Shown here: positions 1 through 12,871 of the stretch, in pieces | Layout of the letters: the number at the start of each line of letters is the position of its first letter | Numbering within the stretch: position 1 is the first letter of the stretch | Assembly: GCF_963259705.1 (NCBI RefSeq) | Contig: NC_081844.1 | Coordinates: 47,973,501-48,037,500 of the forward strand | From: Myotis daubentonii | Lineage: Eukaryota; Chordata; Mammalia; Chiroptera; Vespertilionidae | DNA: 64,000 bases | Direction of reading: 5' to 3' | Notes under the pieces: model-generated | Told to the model about the DNA's origin: nothing | The model's input: the letters and a program-made list of their open reading frames with translations, nothing else | Databases searched by the model: none | Program-made: the position numbers and the translations under genes

Positions 1-3000
1 GCTTGGGGCCTTTGGCATGACGCCTTAGCCACCTGCCATAGCTACGTCAGGAGCTTTGGACAGAACTCAAAGGGACAGACTAGGTGCTGATGTAGCCTGT
101 GCCACATGGCTTCCTCCAAGGTGTGTGGTCTGAGGAACGTGCTTAGTTTGGTCCTGGGTGCTCTTTTCTGAAACTGTGGCTTTCGAAGAATCATGTCTCC
201 GTGCCTATAAGAAAAGTTTCAACTTTCAAAGCTGTAACATTTCTCTGTTTTCTCAGATTTTCATTGCTCTGGTTATATGGATTATGGTAAAGGTTTTCTC
301 TTTTCTTAACAGCTTCCAAGAGTTCCAGGTCACTTTTGGGGTCGCGGTAATAAATTGAAGAGGACAACTAAACATGACCTCACACAGGGCTAAGTCCCAT
401 GGATATGATCACACCGTTTCCTACAGTGTATTGATTGAGGTGCTAGGCTGCGGCAACCACCAGCGAATCAAACCAACAAATGAAGAAATAACACTAAATT
501 GTAAGCACATTGTCCACTGGCAACCAAAATCCTCGCTTTGAAATTTAAGTCAAATTACTGTCTTCCATTCCAAAAAAGTGAAGATGATGTCAAATTAAAA
601 AGTCTGAAAACACATTTAAAGAAATATATTTTTAAAATCTTGCACAGGTTTTCTGCCCTGTCATCATTTGAACAAAATGTTCTGTGTAGCACATGTTCTA
701 ACTTTGAATGCTTCCCATCCAGTATTTTCTCATTTGGAATGCTGAAATTAACTCTTATATTCCCACAGAGATAGACATGAAACCCCTGTGGACTCTGTGA
801 GCATGTGTATCTATTCATGTGCTTGAAAAAAACAGAGAGAGAACGAGGGAAACATAACATATTTTTTCTACACTCAGAGGCCAATTTGTGCCCAGAGATA
901 TGTTGAAACCTCTTAACTGAACATTGCAATAATTTCACTGGTAATTTAGAATTAAATTTCACATTCCAGGGTTCAATTTCCAGCAAGTAAAAAGGTGTCA
1001 CATTTACAGTAATATTTAAATCTTGATGGTTTGCACTTGAAGAGAAGGATATCAGTCTTTTCCTCCCAGGAAATCTGCCTCCTTAAATGCTAAAAATAAA
1101 TCCTCATCTCTGTTGTCCAATGGTTATTATCATCAACTAGAGATTTGAGTAACATCGTTTTCCTGCTGGGAGGAGGGAACCCACAAGGAGGGAAGGCTTT
1201 TACATTTTCTCAGAACCAAAGACGGCAGCGTTGGGTTCCACCAGCTCTGCTGCCTGCTGGTCTCAGTGTCCTTCGTCTGTACTGACCGCTGTCACTTGGC
1301 GGCCTGTAGGTCGCTGCCTGGCTGCTGCTTGCTGCTGTGCATGACCGTTCATACCTGCTCATGCTACTGCTGACTTCCTCTAGGCCACCCACTTTCATCA
1401 CCGGACTAGAGCCTAGGGCTGCTGCTTACTTCCTCTGGACCATCAACTCCTGCTATTCTTCTCTCTCTCTGGCCAGTAGGAAAGCACCTACTGCCTTTCA
1501 GGCCCAGCCCTGGGAGAAAGCATTCCCCTGCTATACCATTAGGGGCTGGCTGAACCAAGGGGTGGTCCAATATACTGAATACAAGCCTGATGGTCATCCT
1601 TGATCATTCTTTTTCCCTAAGGAACAAATGCCATTTTTTCTCTCAGAGCTCACTTTTCCTTGAGGATGCCCAGTCTACCAGACACATGAGCACCTATCCA
1701 AACACCTGCTCATTTAATTCCTGCCTTCTATCCTATTTCTCTTACCCCTAGTTTAATTAGAGGTGTGATTAAGATCAGTTTTCAAGGTTTCTTGAGATGG
1801 TTATTTTCCACAAAATGGTATGACATTTGGTAGCACTATCTACACAAACACCTGAAAAAGCTCAAGTCAAAGGCTGTCTGACTCGGTCGAGATAACTAGC
1901 TCCACCGTTGAAACATCCTTAGGAAGGGTTTACATTTTATGGTGTGTGAATCTCTAAGGCTCAAAATTTATAGATAATCCTTTGAAAAGTTAAACTATTG
2001 CTGGTTGAATAGAAATCCCCCAAACTTCACTTTTATTCTCAAGATACTTGTAATCATGGGTGTGTAACAGCTTATCTCAGTCCTCCAGCTCAGGAATTGA
2101 TAAAGAGGCGATAAGAGGTGTAATATAGGCAATGAAGGGAAAGTGTGGAGAAACTCTTAACCCAGGGCTGTGTTCATAGCAAGTTCTCTGTAACTATTGG
2201 TAGACGATGATGATAACCAAAAGGGTCTTAATGTTTCCTTCAGTGTCACTAAACATAAGCTTCTTCAAATAGCTCAAGAAAAGGAGGGGGAAAAAAAGGT
2301 TAATTACATTTTCCCTGAATTTTGACTTGTAAAAGAATAGTAGGGATAAAGATAATATTATTCCAGACGTTTTGAAAGCGACTTTCAGTTGGGCTATCTA
2401 CACATATTAATTTATACTCACATAGTGCCACCTAAGTACTAGGCATCATCCCAGAAAAAACAGATGGGATGTAAAAATTTTCCTCCAAGGAGCAGGGGTC
2501 CTGTTCTTCAGAGATGATTATGATTGTTACACAAAACACTATGTCCAAGGTTCAACTGCATTCAGGGTCACCTCATTAGACAGCATCCTTGGAGTTGGGC
2601 CTAGGAGTCTGCATTTTAAAGAAGGTCCTGCCCATCCAAAATGATTTTGTCCACACATGTTTGAGTAATTTTTCTCTATGTAATAGAGGGTATGTATGAT
2701 AGTATGGATGAAAAAAAAAAGTGGTTCTATGGAAAGTAACCTCACAGGGTGATCTGATCATAAATTCCTATCTGGGCCTGTTATGGTGGATAGTCATGCC
2801 CCAGGCCTATAAATTTCTACAGTGAAATGTTTAAAGTCAGCCCTCTCATTGTTCTTGTGCATCTAGGTTAACACACCTTTGAAATACTTGAAGTAATAAC
2901 CCTCAAAGGTGGTATTAACTCTCTGAAAAACACATAATTTTGTTAACTATCCTGTAATTCAATCCCCACCTTGTTTTCTCCAATCTTCCTTATGTTTCCT

Positions 3001-3277
3001 CCTTAAGTTCAAATGCATAAAAGAAGCTGCAAAACTGTTACTTTGGGAAACATTTGGGACCTTGCTCTCTGGTACATGTAGTCAGTTTGGCTCAAATAAA
3101 CTCATAAAAATTATCTACAGGCTTAGATGTTTCTTACATTCACTATAGAAAGGAGTGGAAGGAAGAGTGAGGAGAGAAAGAGCAAAAATAGAGTAGGTAA
3201 TTAAGACAGTGAGGTGAGAATTAGAAAACATAGAGAAGCTAGTGGAAAACTTCTTTTAGTGAACTGTTTATTGTGTT
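1..3277. other. No gene recognised; AT-rich non-coding sequence
   Basis: No exon, RNA gene or confidently classifiable repeat is visible. Open frames here are short, overlap on both strands and lack any family resemblance. A slightly GC- and CTG-richer patch lies at about 1200-1600; its frames (63-88 codons) look like chance. Confidence 0.6.
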
Positions 3278-3358
3278 GTGTTAATCTGGGTTTTCAAGAG
3301 AAAGAAAACCAATAGGATATATTTCCATGTATCTATGTATATATCTATCAAGAAAGGG

Positions 3359-3407
<49 letters not shown>

Positions 3408-3836
3408 TTACTCTAAGAAATTGGCTCATGTGATGTTGTAGGCTGAGAAGGCCAAGCTATAGTCGACAAGCTGGTGATCCAGGGGAGCAGATGGTACAGT
3501 GCCATTCCAAATCTGAGGACCTTAGAACCAGAGGAGCCAACGGTATGAATTTTAGTCTGAGTCTGAGTCTAAAGTCAGAAGACCAACGTCCCAGCTGGAA
3601 GACAGTCAGGCAGAGAGAGAAATCTTTCTTTCTTGGCCTTTGATTCAATTGGTTCCTCAAAGGATTGAATGAGGCCCACTTCTTTGGGGAGGGCCATCTG
3701 CTTTACTCAGTATATTGACTCCAAGGTTCATCTCATCCAGAAACACCCTCACAGACATATTCAGAATGACATTTAACCAAATCCCTGGGCACCCCATGGC
3801 CCAGCTGAGTTGGCACACAAAGTTAATCATCACAGG
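3278..3836. repeat. Ancient interspersed repeat containing a (GA)n tract, family unassigned
   Basis: The text resembles a common old mammalian repeat: an 'accaataggatatat' start, a GA microsatellite, 'ttggctcatgtgat', and a 3' part with 'cctcacagacatattcagaat' and 'ttaatcatcac'. I recognise the style but cannot name the family safely (an MaLR-type LTR or L1-derived tail are the options). Strand left open. Confidence 0.45.
3361..3404. repeat. (GA)n microsatellite
   Basis: About 22 uninterrupted GA dinucleotides. Confidence 0.95.
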
Positions 3837-4870
3837 TGTGATGATGCCTCATTTGCTCTCCTGAATTCTCAGTCTTCAGTGAAATGCCACAGTTCTGTGG
3901 TTCGTGTGCTAATACTTCTTGAAAAGCCAGTGAAGCTGTTTTTTGATCAGATTGCAGAAATGCCAAGACTTCTACCTCCATGTCCTGGAGGAGTTCAATT
4001 GGCCTCTAAGTTGTATGTTGTGTATGAATTTTGAAAAAATAAATTATTTGATATGATCAACTAATATTTATTCAGTGCCTACAAGATGATTTATTAAGTA
4101 AGCATGCTTAAAATACACAAACATCATGCTTTCCTGCTCTCAGAGAGTTTGTGATCTTGTAGGAGAGACAAATCTCTTACTAGGAAATACTGCAGTCGGA
4201 GTTAGAGGTAAAAATAAAATAAATACTTATCACTGTATTTAGGAATAATGAGAGGCCAAAGAAAGATTATCAATAATAAAGACATAACTATTTGTTAGTG
4301 GTTGAGCTCCACAAAGGTCATGTCATGAATGGAATGATATTAGGAGGTTATTTTCACTGGTCTACAGATTTGGGTATGTTTTCATATAAAAAATTGCACA
4401 ATAATAAATTTTTTGCTGTAGATCAAGGAATCACATTTGACAACAATTGTAAAAGGGTCAGTTTGTGATTCAAATACTCAGCACCCCATTCTTGTTCCCT
4501 TTACCTCATAATAGACCCTCTCCCCCACTTTCATGGGCTCAGTGCCCCAATTCTTGCCCATTTCCCTTGCTTTTTAAATTTTAAGTTCTTTTAATGTGAT
4601 GGGTGATAAATTATATTTTACTACAAATAAATTCCAGTGACTGCACTTCATTGAAAACCATTTAACTGAGCACAGAAGACCATGTTGGGGTGGAAGGGAA
4701 ATGGAATGACAAGGAGAGGTTTGAGGATGAGGTGCTCCTTGTTTCTCTTTCTTTTACTCTAGAGACTCTCCAAAGAGAATGTTGGTTATTCCTTGATTAA
4801 TGTTAAGAAAAATTGCACTGGATGGAGTTAGGCAAGGAAGATTCTATTCAAGACTCTTGAAATAGGAGTC
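3837..4870. other. No gene recognised
   Basis: AT-rich sequence between the old repeat and the UBE2L3 retrocopy. Nothing classifiable seen. Confidence 0.5.
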
Positions 4871-4883
4871 AAGACTATTGCAA
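4871..4883. repeat. Left target-site duplication of the UBE2L3 retrocopy
   Basis: 'aagactattgcaa' is repeated exactly at 5604-5616, just after the A-rich tail. Confidence 0.93.
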
Positions 4884-5603
4884 GGCACATTGGGAAAGCA
4901 GCAGTACCAGATCCAAGATGGCGGCCAGCAGGAGGCTGATGAAGGAGCTTGAAGAAATCTGCAAATGTGGAATGAAAAACTTCCGTAACATCCAGGTTGA
5001 TGAAGCTAATTTATTGACTTGGCAAGGGCTTATTGTTCCTGACAACCCTCCATATGATAAGGGGGCCTTCAGAAGCGAAATCAATTTTCCAGCAGAATAC
5101 CCATTCAAACCACCGAAGATTACATTTAAAACAAAGATCTATCACCCCAACATCGATGAAAAGGGACAGGTCTGTCTGCCAGTAATTAGTGCTGAAAACT
5201 GGAAGCCAGCAATGAAAACCGGCCAAGTAATCCAGTCTCTCGTAGCACTGGTGAATGACCCCCCAGCCTGAGCACCCCTTCGGCTGACCTAGCTGAAGAA
5301 TACTCTAAGGACCGTAAAAAATTCTGTAAAAATGCTGAAGAGTTTACAAAGAAATATGGGGGAAAGCGACCTGTGGACTAAAATCTGCCACGATTGATTC
5401 CAGCAAGTGTGAGCAGAGACCCTGAGCAGGGCATTCAGACACCCCGCAAAGCAGGACTCTGTGGAAAATTGACTCGGGCTACCACCTGGCGTTTGCTTGT
5501 GGCAGTTACTAACTTTGTACAGTTTTCGTAATCAAAAGTGGTCTTAGGTAACCTGTAAAGAAAGGATTAAAAAATTAAAGGATTAAAAATAAAATTAAAA
5601 AGA
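4884..5603 (+). pseudogene. UBE2L3: Processed pseudogene of UBE2L3 (UbcH7 ubiquitin-conjugating enzyme)
   Basis: UBE2L3 is a 154-residue E2 enzyme that passes ubiquitin to HECT and RBR ligases through a catalytic cysteine. Here an intronless copy starts at the ATG at 4918, preceded by 5'UTR, and matches the family through residue 113 or so, including the HPN motif and catalytic Cys86 in 'GQVCLPVI'. Relative to the mammalian protein as I know it, substitutions include R15C, I53S, T99M, D102G and I109V. One extra C near 5255 shifts the frame into a TGA at 5269-5271; two single-base losses within the next 25 bases give a net -1, and the C-terminal part is readable in another frame to the TAA at 5379. 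A UBE2L3-like 3'UTR and an A-rich end follow. Perfect 13-bp target duplications flank it, so it is an L1-mediated retrocopy and not an active gene. Confidence 0.95.
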
Positions 5604-5616
5604 AAGACTATTGCAA
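5604..5616. repeat. Right target-site duplication of the UBE2L3 retrocopy
   Basis: Exact copy of 4871-4883. Confidence 0.93.
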
Positions 5617-6044
5617 TAGGGAGAAAGATTGAACTCAATGCTGACTACAACACGGACAGCTGGAGATTTATAGTGAGTGGGCAGAGTGAGGGAGTCACTG
5701 GATGGGAATTACTAAGAGGAACTTAGTTACAGATCAAGGGTGGGGGAAGAGGTTCCTGATCAGATATCAAGGGTTGAAGAGATTCTTGCTAACCTGGCTT
5801 AGCAGGATTCTTCTAAAACTAGGCTCAGTTGACCAAGGGCAAGTCCTGGTTTGGAAGAGGGCTCAGAGAAGCATGACTAAGGTTTAGTTAAAAAAGGGAG
5901 GTTTAGTCAACAACTAGAGGTTTGTTATGAATACAGCTGGAACGTGTGAGAAAAATTAATGGTATTATTTCCTGATGTCAGCCAAAAATTTTGGTATTTG
6001 AAGTTTTCCTATTCTTTCTCTCTTTTATTTTTATTTATTTTTTG

Positions 6045-6262
6045 TTAATCCTTACCCAAGAATATTTTTTATTGATTTTTAGAGAGAGTGGCAGGGAGGC
6101 AGAGAGACACACAGAGAGAGAAACATCATTGATTGGTTGCCTCCTGCATGCACCCTGACCAGGGCTGGGATGGAGCCTGCAACTGAGGTATGTGCCCTTG
6201 ACCAGAATTGAAACCCAGACCCTTCAGTGGGCCGACACTCTATCCAGAGCCAAACAGACCCT
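6045..6262 (-). mobile_element. Ves SINE (tRNA-derived), older copy
   Basis: Reverse-strand Ves hallmarks: 'attgatttttagagagag', 'ttggttgcctcctgcatg', 'tgtgcccttgaccagaat' and a tRNA-like head ending near 'cactctatccagagcc'. Diverged. Confidence 0.85.
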
Positions 6263-6312
6263 ATTCCTTCTCTTTTATACTGTAAGTCACAATACCTATC
6301 ACTACTATAGTT

Positions 6313-6515
6313 CCAGGTATGCCACTAAGCACTTTTCATGTGCTAGTGCATTTTAACCTCACAGCATTCCTTTCGAGGTAAGTCCTGCAACTATCCCCTT
6401 GTTATATTTGAGAAAAATGAAGCATAGTGAGGTGAAGTAAATGATCCATGGTCACAGCTGAGAGGAGAGATTCAAACAGCAGAAGCTGTGCTCTTCCAAG
6501 CTACACTGCATTATT
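6313..6515 (-). repeat. MIR SINE, ancient
   Basis: Follows the reverse complement of the MIR consensus: 'taagcacttttcatgtgct', 'aacctcacagcattc', 'gaggtgaagtaaatgatcc', 'ggtcacagctgag'. Confidence 0.8.
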
Positions 6516-7839
6516 GTGAAGGTCACCCTCAATCAAAGACAGGTCCCCTCTCCCACCCACTCTGTCTCTCTTAGATCCCTTCTTTCTCTTCTCTATGGGG
6601 GAGATTCCCTGATTCAGTCTGTTCTCCACTGTCTTCTCTTAACAACTGCTAAGTCTGCTGGGCCGACCTGAACTCTACATACTTGAAAATGCTATTCAGG
6701 TATCCCACAGGAAAGCGTGATGAGGAGAAAGCTTCTCTCTAAAGTGGGAAAGCAAGGAGGCATCATGATTGCATCCCTGGCTTTGAGCATACACCTATTA
6801 ATGTGTGGGGCCATGTATGTGTACCCTACATTACATAAAAGAACATAATTAACGTGGAGGGATTAATAATACTGAACAACTAATAACAAACAGGGGGCAA
6901 ATTGTTAAAATTTAGATTGTCATAGAAGGCAATCCCAAATTCCAAATTGATTACTATGTTTGCCTCACTCTGTACATAAAGAATCATGATCAAGGAGGAG
7001 AAACCCTGGACTCTGTTTTGCAAATAATTAAATAGACGATTGTCACGCTCTCATGTTCACTCAAACTAGCAAAGTATTGCCCCAGAAGGTGTAAAAGCTT
7101 TTTTTAAACTTTAATGATAACATACTTTAATTTGTTCCGTTTGTAATATAAATGCCTTGAATTGATAATATTAGGTTGACTTAAGTGACTGAACCAAAAC
7201 ATGTATGCTCAGAGTAAGCTTTATTTGAATCTTAGACATATAAGGTTAAATCCCATTTGTGTCATTTTGAAAGTATTTCTCTCTCCTTTTCTTCCTTTCT
7301 TCTTGCATTTCTGATGAACAGCCAAGAAATGGCTTAAATTTGCTCACCTGAAAAGCTGGGTTACAACCTGGAGACAAACTATTTGCTGAAATCATCATTT
7401 GCAAAAATATGCTGCTCCTTAGCTGGGCAAACATATTCTTGTGATGATGGAAAGCAGGTGTGACACAGCTGGAAAGCGAGGGTTGCCATGGTCACAGCAA
7501 AAGCCTTCACACGGCTTGGAGGCTTGGAGTATTGGCCCCCAGGACACGTGTAATGTCCGATTCCTTCGGTAGCCACGATGGATAACATTCCCCAGGGAAG
7601 TTTGAGTGCTCACCATTGTGAGGTGCATTCACTCCTTTATGGATTCCAGTTTGATTTGACAAAATAATCCTTGAGCTTTCGATTTTACCCTTGTGTTTTA
7701 AAGCCAGAGCAACTGACATGGGTGACAAATACGTCCAGTGTCTGGGTTTTGAATACATTAGCACTCTCACTTATTTCTTCAGAGGGCCAGGATGTCAACA
7801 CGGCTGTGGTGTTGTTTAGCTTGTGTGATTCTCTGATTC
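6516..7839. other. No gene recognised
   Basis: Overlapping short frames at 7246-7770 on the minus strand have no family resemblance and no coding context. Confidence 0.5.
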
Positions 7840-8000
7840 CGAGCAGTCTATTTTACTTTTCTGTGCCTCATTTTCACTTTTCAAAAGTGAAAGGATAATA
7901 ATAGTACCTCCCTCATGGAGGGTTTTCAGGAGGATTCAGTGAGATGACACAGGTGAAGCATTTGGAACTATGCCTGGTACAGTCCTCAGTAAATGCTAGT
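7840..8000 (+). repeat. MIR SINE, ancient
   Basis: Contains MIR core features 'tgtgcctcattttcac', 'gataataatagtacctccc', 'caggaggattcagtgagatg' and 'tatgcctggtacag'. Confidence 0.82.
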
Positions 8001-9027
8001 TAATCTATTTTCTAACATGAGCAACAAATTGAGCTATTACCATTCACATGGAGAACTTCAGTTCCAAAAATATTTAATTACAAAGTTTTAGAGATTTTAA
8101 AATATATTGAACTCAGCGGAAAGTGTGTTTTTATGTATGTGCATGCATTGGATGCTGGGAGAGGGTAAGTGAAGCAGAAATCCAGACATTCACCCTTTAC
8201 CTCCGTGGTACTGAGGATAAGAAAACAGTACAGCTAAGGAATACTAGGTTCCTTCACAAATTTGCTTTTTTTTTTGGTAAGTTTTAGAGTTAGAGTTATT
8301 TTTTAATTATGTTCCAGTGCAAGAAGGGGATGAAATGAGGCTGTCCTTTGGGAAGGTACAATTTGGGGGCTGTATTCATGCTCTTATAAAGTTATCTAAG
8401 AAGAGTTTAGTTTCTTTGGCCCATTTCCCCATTGGGTTTCTGCAGAGAGATGAATGTGAGCAGGACCAGCACAACATAGCTTATTAAGGACCTCAGTTGC
8501 TGATTCTTGATACTACGAGGAGACTAAGGGCCTCCCCTGAATTCTGTGGTAGGAATTTGGGTGAGGGGCAGGGTCATTCACCAACAATCTCTCTCCTTCT
8601 CAAGGGAGATTAGATCTACCAAGCCAAGGACTTGCTCCTTTCTCTCCACATCGTGTTTCAGATAAGTAGGAGTGGCTGGAGCATAATCATTAGTAGGCTC
8701 GAAAGTGATCTACTAAATGATCTTTCAGAGATCAGTGGGAATATGCAAATGCTGCAACAAAATCCAGAGCTGACAGGCCATTTTAGCTCTAAATGTGATC
8801 ATTAATCATTATGGTTTGAAGTCTCCACAGGGGTAAAACGTGCCCGCAGGTTAAAATGTGTAGCAAGAACTGTTTTTGTCATTGTGATTCTTCCACTACC
8901 TGTACAGTTCTTGGTAATATAACTATTTATTCTTATAGACATAACATTTCAGTCCTAGTAAAAACAAAAAAGAGAGCATTTTCATGGATTTACTGAGGGA
9001 TAACTGACATACAATAAACTGTTCATA
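8001..9027. other. No gene recognised
   Basis: AT-rich sequence with no classifiable feature. Confidence 0.5.
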
Positions 9028-9386
9028 TCTATATAATAAAAGCCTAAGCAACCACTATGGTGGAACGACCAGAATGACCGGTCGCTATGATGCACACTGA
9101 TCACAGGGGGAAGACGCTCAATGCAGGAGCTTCCCCCTGGTGGTCAGTGTGCTCCCACAGGAAGTGCTGCTCAGCCAGAAGCTGGGCTCACAGCTGCAGT
9201 GGCGGTGATGGGAGCCTCTCCCACCTCCGCAGCAGCGCTAAGGAGCAGTAAACCGAGCAGTAAGGAGCAAGCAGGCCAGCGGTAAGGAGCGAGGGATCAT
9301 GGATTGTGAGAGGGTGCAGGCTGGGCTGAGGGCATCCCGTCACTCACCCACCCCCAGTGCATGAATTTCGTGCACCAGGCCTCTAG
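9028..9386 (+). mobile_element. Non-autonomous Helitron (HeliBat type), complete ends
   Basis: Begins 5'-TC in 'tctatataataaaagcctaa' after a host A and ends '...ggcctctag' followed by a host T, the Helitron A|T insertion rule. A small palindrome (gtgcatgaatttcgtgcac) sits just inside the CTAG end, as expected for a Helitron 3' hairpin. There is no Rep/helicase coding, so it moved in trans. Length 359 bp. Confidence 0.92.
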
Positions 9387-9399
9387 TTAAAAAGTGAAA

Positions 9400-11345
9400 A
9401 AAAAAATTGATGAATTTTGACATTTGTGAGAGCATCAGTACAATTAAAATAATGATTATATCAGTCATCTTCTTGAAGTTGCCTTGTGCCCTTGTGATTC
9501 CTCCCTCCCTCCCAACACTCCACTATCCCCAAGGCAACCACTGACCTGTTTCCTGTCATTATAGATTGGCTAGCACTTTTTTTTTTCCTTTTTCCTTTTA
9601 TATAAATGGAGTCATATAGTAGGTACTCTACTTTGGCTTTGTTCAATCAGTGTAATTATTTTGAGATTTCTAGATGTTGCATATATCACTAGTTTATCTC
9701 TTTTTATTGCTGAGCAGTTTTCCATTGTATGGATATATACGCCTGTCTATTCATTTACCTTTTGATGGGGGACATTTAATTTGTTTTGGGTTTGGGGCTA
9801 ATACAGATAAAAGTTCTAAGTAAATTTATGCACAAGTCTTTGTGTGGACATATACTTTCATTTATTTGAGTGAAAATATAGGAATAGAAGGGTTGAATCA
9901 AATGGTGGGGTTATGTTTAACTTTTTAAAGTAACTGCCCACAGTTTTCAAAACTGGCCAAATCATTTACATTCCCGAAAGAGACATGAGAGCCCCATTTC
10001 TTCATAGACTTGCTCACACTTGCCATGCTCAGTCTTTTTAATTTTAGCCCTTCTAGCGGATGTGTACTGGTATCTCATTGTGGTTTTTATTTGTTTTCCC
10101 TAAATAATAAAGATCTTGACTTTTTTTCATGTGTAAATAAATATATGTATTTTTTTGGTCAAATCTTTTGCCTGTTTTTTTTTATAATTGTTTGCCTTCT
10201 TATTACTGAGTCTTAAGAAGCTATATAATCCATATATCAGTTCTTTATTGGATAAATGCTTTGCAAATATTGTCTCCAACTCTGTGCCTTACCCTTTTCT
10301 TCTTTTAACAATATCTGATGAAGAACAAAAGTTTTAAATTTTAATTTATTTATTGTTTTCTTTAATATCTTTTCATATACTATTGAAAACATCATTGTGA
10401 AACCCAAGATTACTAAGACTTTTCTCCTATGCGTTCTTCTAAAAATTTAATAATTTTTGCTCTTATATTTCAGTCTATGATTAACATTTTTATTGTTTTT
10501 AAGTATTGTGTCAGGGGATGATTGAGGCTTTTCTCCTGTTATTTATCTATTTTAAAAATAAGGTTTATCCAATTGTTTTTTGTTGAAAGGATTATTATTT
10601 CCCCATTGAATTGCTTTGGCACCTTTGTTAAAATCAATTTACCATATGTGTGTAGGCCTATTTCTGGACTCTATTTGGTTGCATTGAATTGCATGTCTAT
10701 CTTTCTGCCAATATCACACTTTCTTGATTAATGCAGTTTTGTGATATATTTTGAAATGAGGAGTATAATTTCTCCAACTTTGTTCTTTTCTTTTAAAAGT
10801 CATTTTTGCTTTTTAGGGCTGATGAATTTACATATAAACATTAGAGTCAGGTGATCAATTTCTATTAAAACCCTGGAATTTTATTTGAGATTGCACTGAA
10901 TTTATATATCAATTCAGGAAGAATGCAATCTTAACAATAATTGATGTGACCCCCTGGATATTGTATGCTTCTTCTATTTAAATCTTTAAATTTTCTTTCA
11001 TCAATGTTTCAAAGTTTTCAGTGTATAGTTATTACACATATTTGTCACATTTGCCCCTACATATTTCAATTTTTTTCATGCTATTGTAAATGGTATAGTT
11101 AAAAAATTTTAATTTATGATAGTTTTTTACTGGTTTGTAAAACTATTTGTATACTGATTTTGTAAACTATGTGCTCCTATTATTAGTTTTAAGATTATTA
11201 CAGATTCCTTTTTTACATAGATGATAGTGCCAACTGCAAATAAATACAATTTTCTTTTTATTCCCCCAATCGTATGTTTTTTATTTTCTTCTTTAATGCA
11301 CTGGCTAGGACTGTACAATGCTGAATAAAATAGTCAGGGTGATTT
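9400..11345 (-). mobile_element. Ancient L1 fragment (L1M type), antisense
   Basis: Typical reverse-strand text of old L1 ORF2/3'UTR: 'tttccattgtatggatatat', 'ttacattcccgaaagag', 'gatgaagaacaaaagtttt', 'tttctggactctatttgg', 'ctggctaggactgtacaatg'. Heavily decayed with no long open frame, so it is a relic. Confidence 0.8.
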
Positions 11346-11684
11346 AATGAATTTTATGTTGTCTAGCTTTGGCATTTTTATATTCTTTTACATATTTTTT
11401 GAAGTTAGTTCTATCTGTCTCATCTGCGTTCCTTGAAAACAGCAGAGTAACCTTTAGCTTAGAGCTAATTTGACTGCACTGATGAAATAATCCTTTTCTG
11501 AGTATATAACCTGTTGCCTCATGCATAGAGGGGTTTCAACACTCCAGCTGTTGGGAGCATAAATTATTCCCAGCCCACTGTGATCTGGAATTGCTTCACC
11601 AGCCTTGGGTAGTTACCTCACATGCATGTTCTAAAAAGTACTCAGCTAAAGACCCAGGAGAAATTCCTTGCATATTTTCAGAAT

Positions 11685-11717
<33 letters not shown>

Positions 11718-12111
11718 AGCACTATCCTGTCTGTTACTTTGCTCTATGAATTCTAGCTGCTTTGAGATCCCCAAATTTTCAACTCTGTTTCCTCAATTCA
11801 GAAAGACTTTCAGGGTCTGTTTGGTTTCCACCATTCTGCCCTGAGGCAATTTTTTGTTTCCTTTTTCTCAGGAATCACTGTCCTGAGATGACTGTTATCC
11901 AATGTCTGAAAACCTGTTTCATATATTTAGTTCATTTTAAATTGTATAATTGTTCCTATTATCCCATCATGACCAGAAGCAAAAGTCTTAGGTGTATTTT
12001 TGTTTATAAAATTTGTTAAGTTTATTAGGACTCATTCAGTTGACTCACTCAGATTCATTCAGAAATAGAAACCTAATTCAAATTCCTGAAATAGCTAAAA
12101 TATGAAAGAGT
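11346..12111. other. No gene recognised; includes a (CT)n tract
   Basis: Between the old L1 and a Ves SINE. A CT microsatellite lies at 11686-11718. Confidence 0.5.
11686..11718. repeat. (CT)n microsatellite
   Basis: CT repeats with one interruption. Confidence 0.9.
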
Positions 12112-12370
12112 TGTCCTAGCTGGTTTTCTCAGTGGTTAGAGCATCAGCCCTTGGAGTGAGGAGTCACGGGTTTGATTCTGGTCAAGGGCACGTACCTCGG
12201 TTTCAGGCTCCATCCAGGGCCCTAGTCAGGGCAAGTGCAGGAGATAACCAATTGATATGTCTCTCTCACATAGATGTTTGTCTCTCTGTCTCTCCCCCTC
12301 CCTTCCACTTCTCTAAAAATCAATGGAAAAATATCCTTGAGTGAGGATTAACAAAAAATAAAAATAAAAC
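12112..12370 (+). mobile_element. Ves SINE, older copy
   Basis: Forward tRNA-like head 'tcctagctggttttctcagt' with a box-B-like 'gggtttgattctggtc', then 'gtcaagggcacgtacc' and a CT-rich region followed by an A-rich tail. Confidence 0.85.
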
Positions 12371-12871
12371 ATGAAAGAGCGAAAAGTAAAAGGTAGATAG
12401 TAATATACAAAGGTTTAAACAGTGTGATAAAAACACACATTCTCTTTCCATCTTATATTTGCTTGCTTTGTTATGTCTGCTTGGCTTTATTTTCAGGAAA
12501 CCTCTTTCCACAGATTGAAAATATGGCAGCTTCAATATTATGTGAGACTTAGAATGCTGATCTCAGAAGGGTGGACATCTTTCCTAAAAACTCTGGTAAC
12601 ATTATTTGAGGGGATTCTGGTTGGCCCGGTTTAACATACACGTGCAACTCTGAAGCGATTGCCCTGGTCCAGGTATAGCATAGTCTCACTTGCTGGGCTG
12701 GGGTTGGGCCTCCTCGCCAAGGGCATAAAAGTCAACTATACTACTAGGAATGTCATGGATTACACAGGACTATTTAGAGTGGGGAAGGAGTGACCCCACA
12801 AAGCAAGGGATGCTGAGGAAATACAAAGTGAACGTCCACTATATTTAGCTGATGATGTTGTTTAAAGGGCA
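12371..12871. other. No gene recognised
   Basis: No classifiable feature. Confidence 0.45.

Noticed and set aside
555..1001. 148-codon minus-strand open frame
   Set aside because: No recognisable domain, no start context or splice structure, and overlapped by frames on the other strand in AT-rich DNA.
1210..1603. Possible exon in the CTG-richer patch
   Set aside because: Frames on both strands are short, no family match, and no convincing splice pair seen.
9028..9386. Possible tRNA or snRNA from the small palindrome near 9360
   Set aside because: The palindrome is the Helitron 3' hairpin; no tRNA cloverleaf is present.
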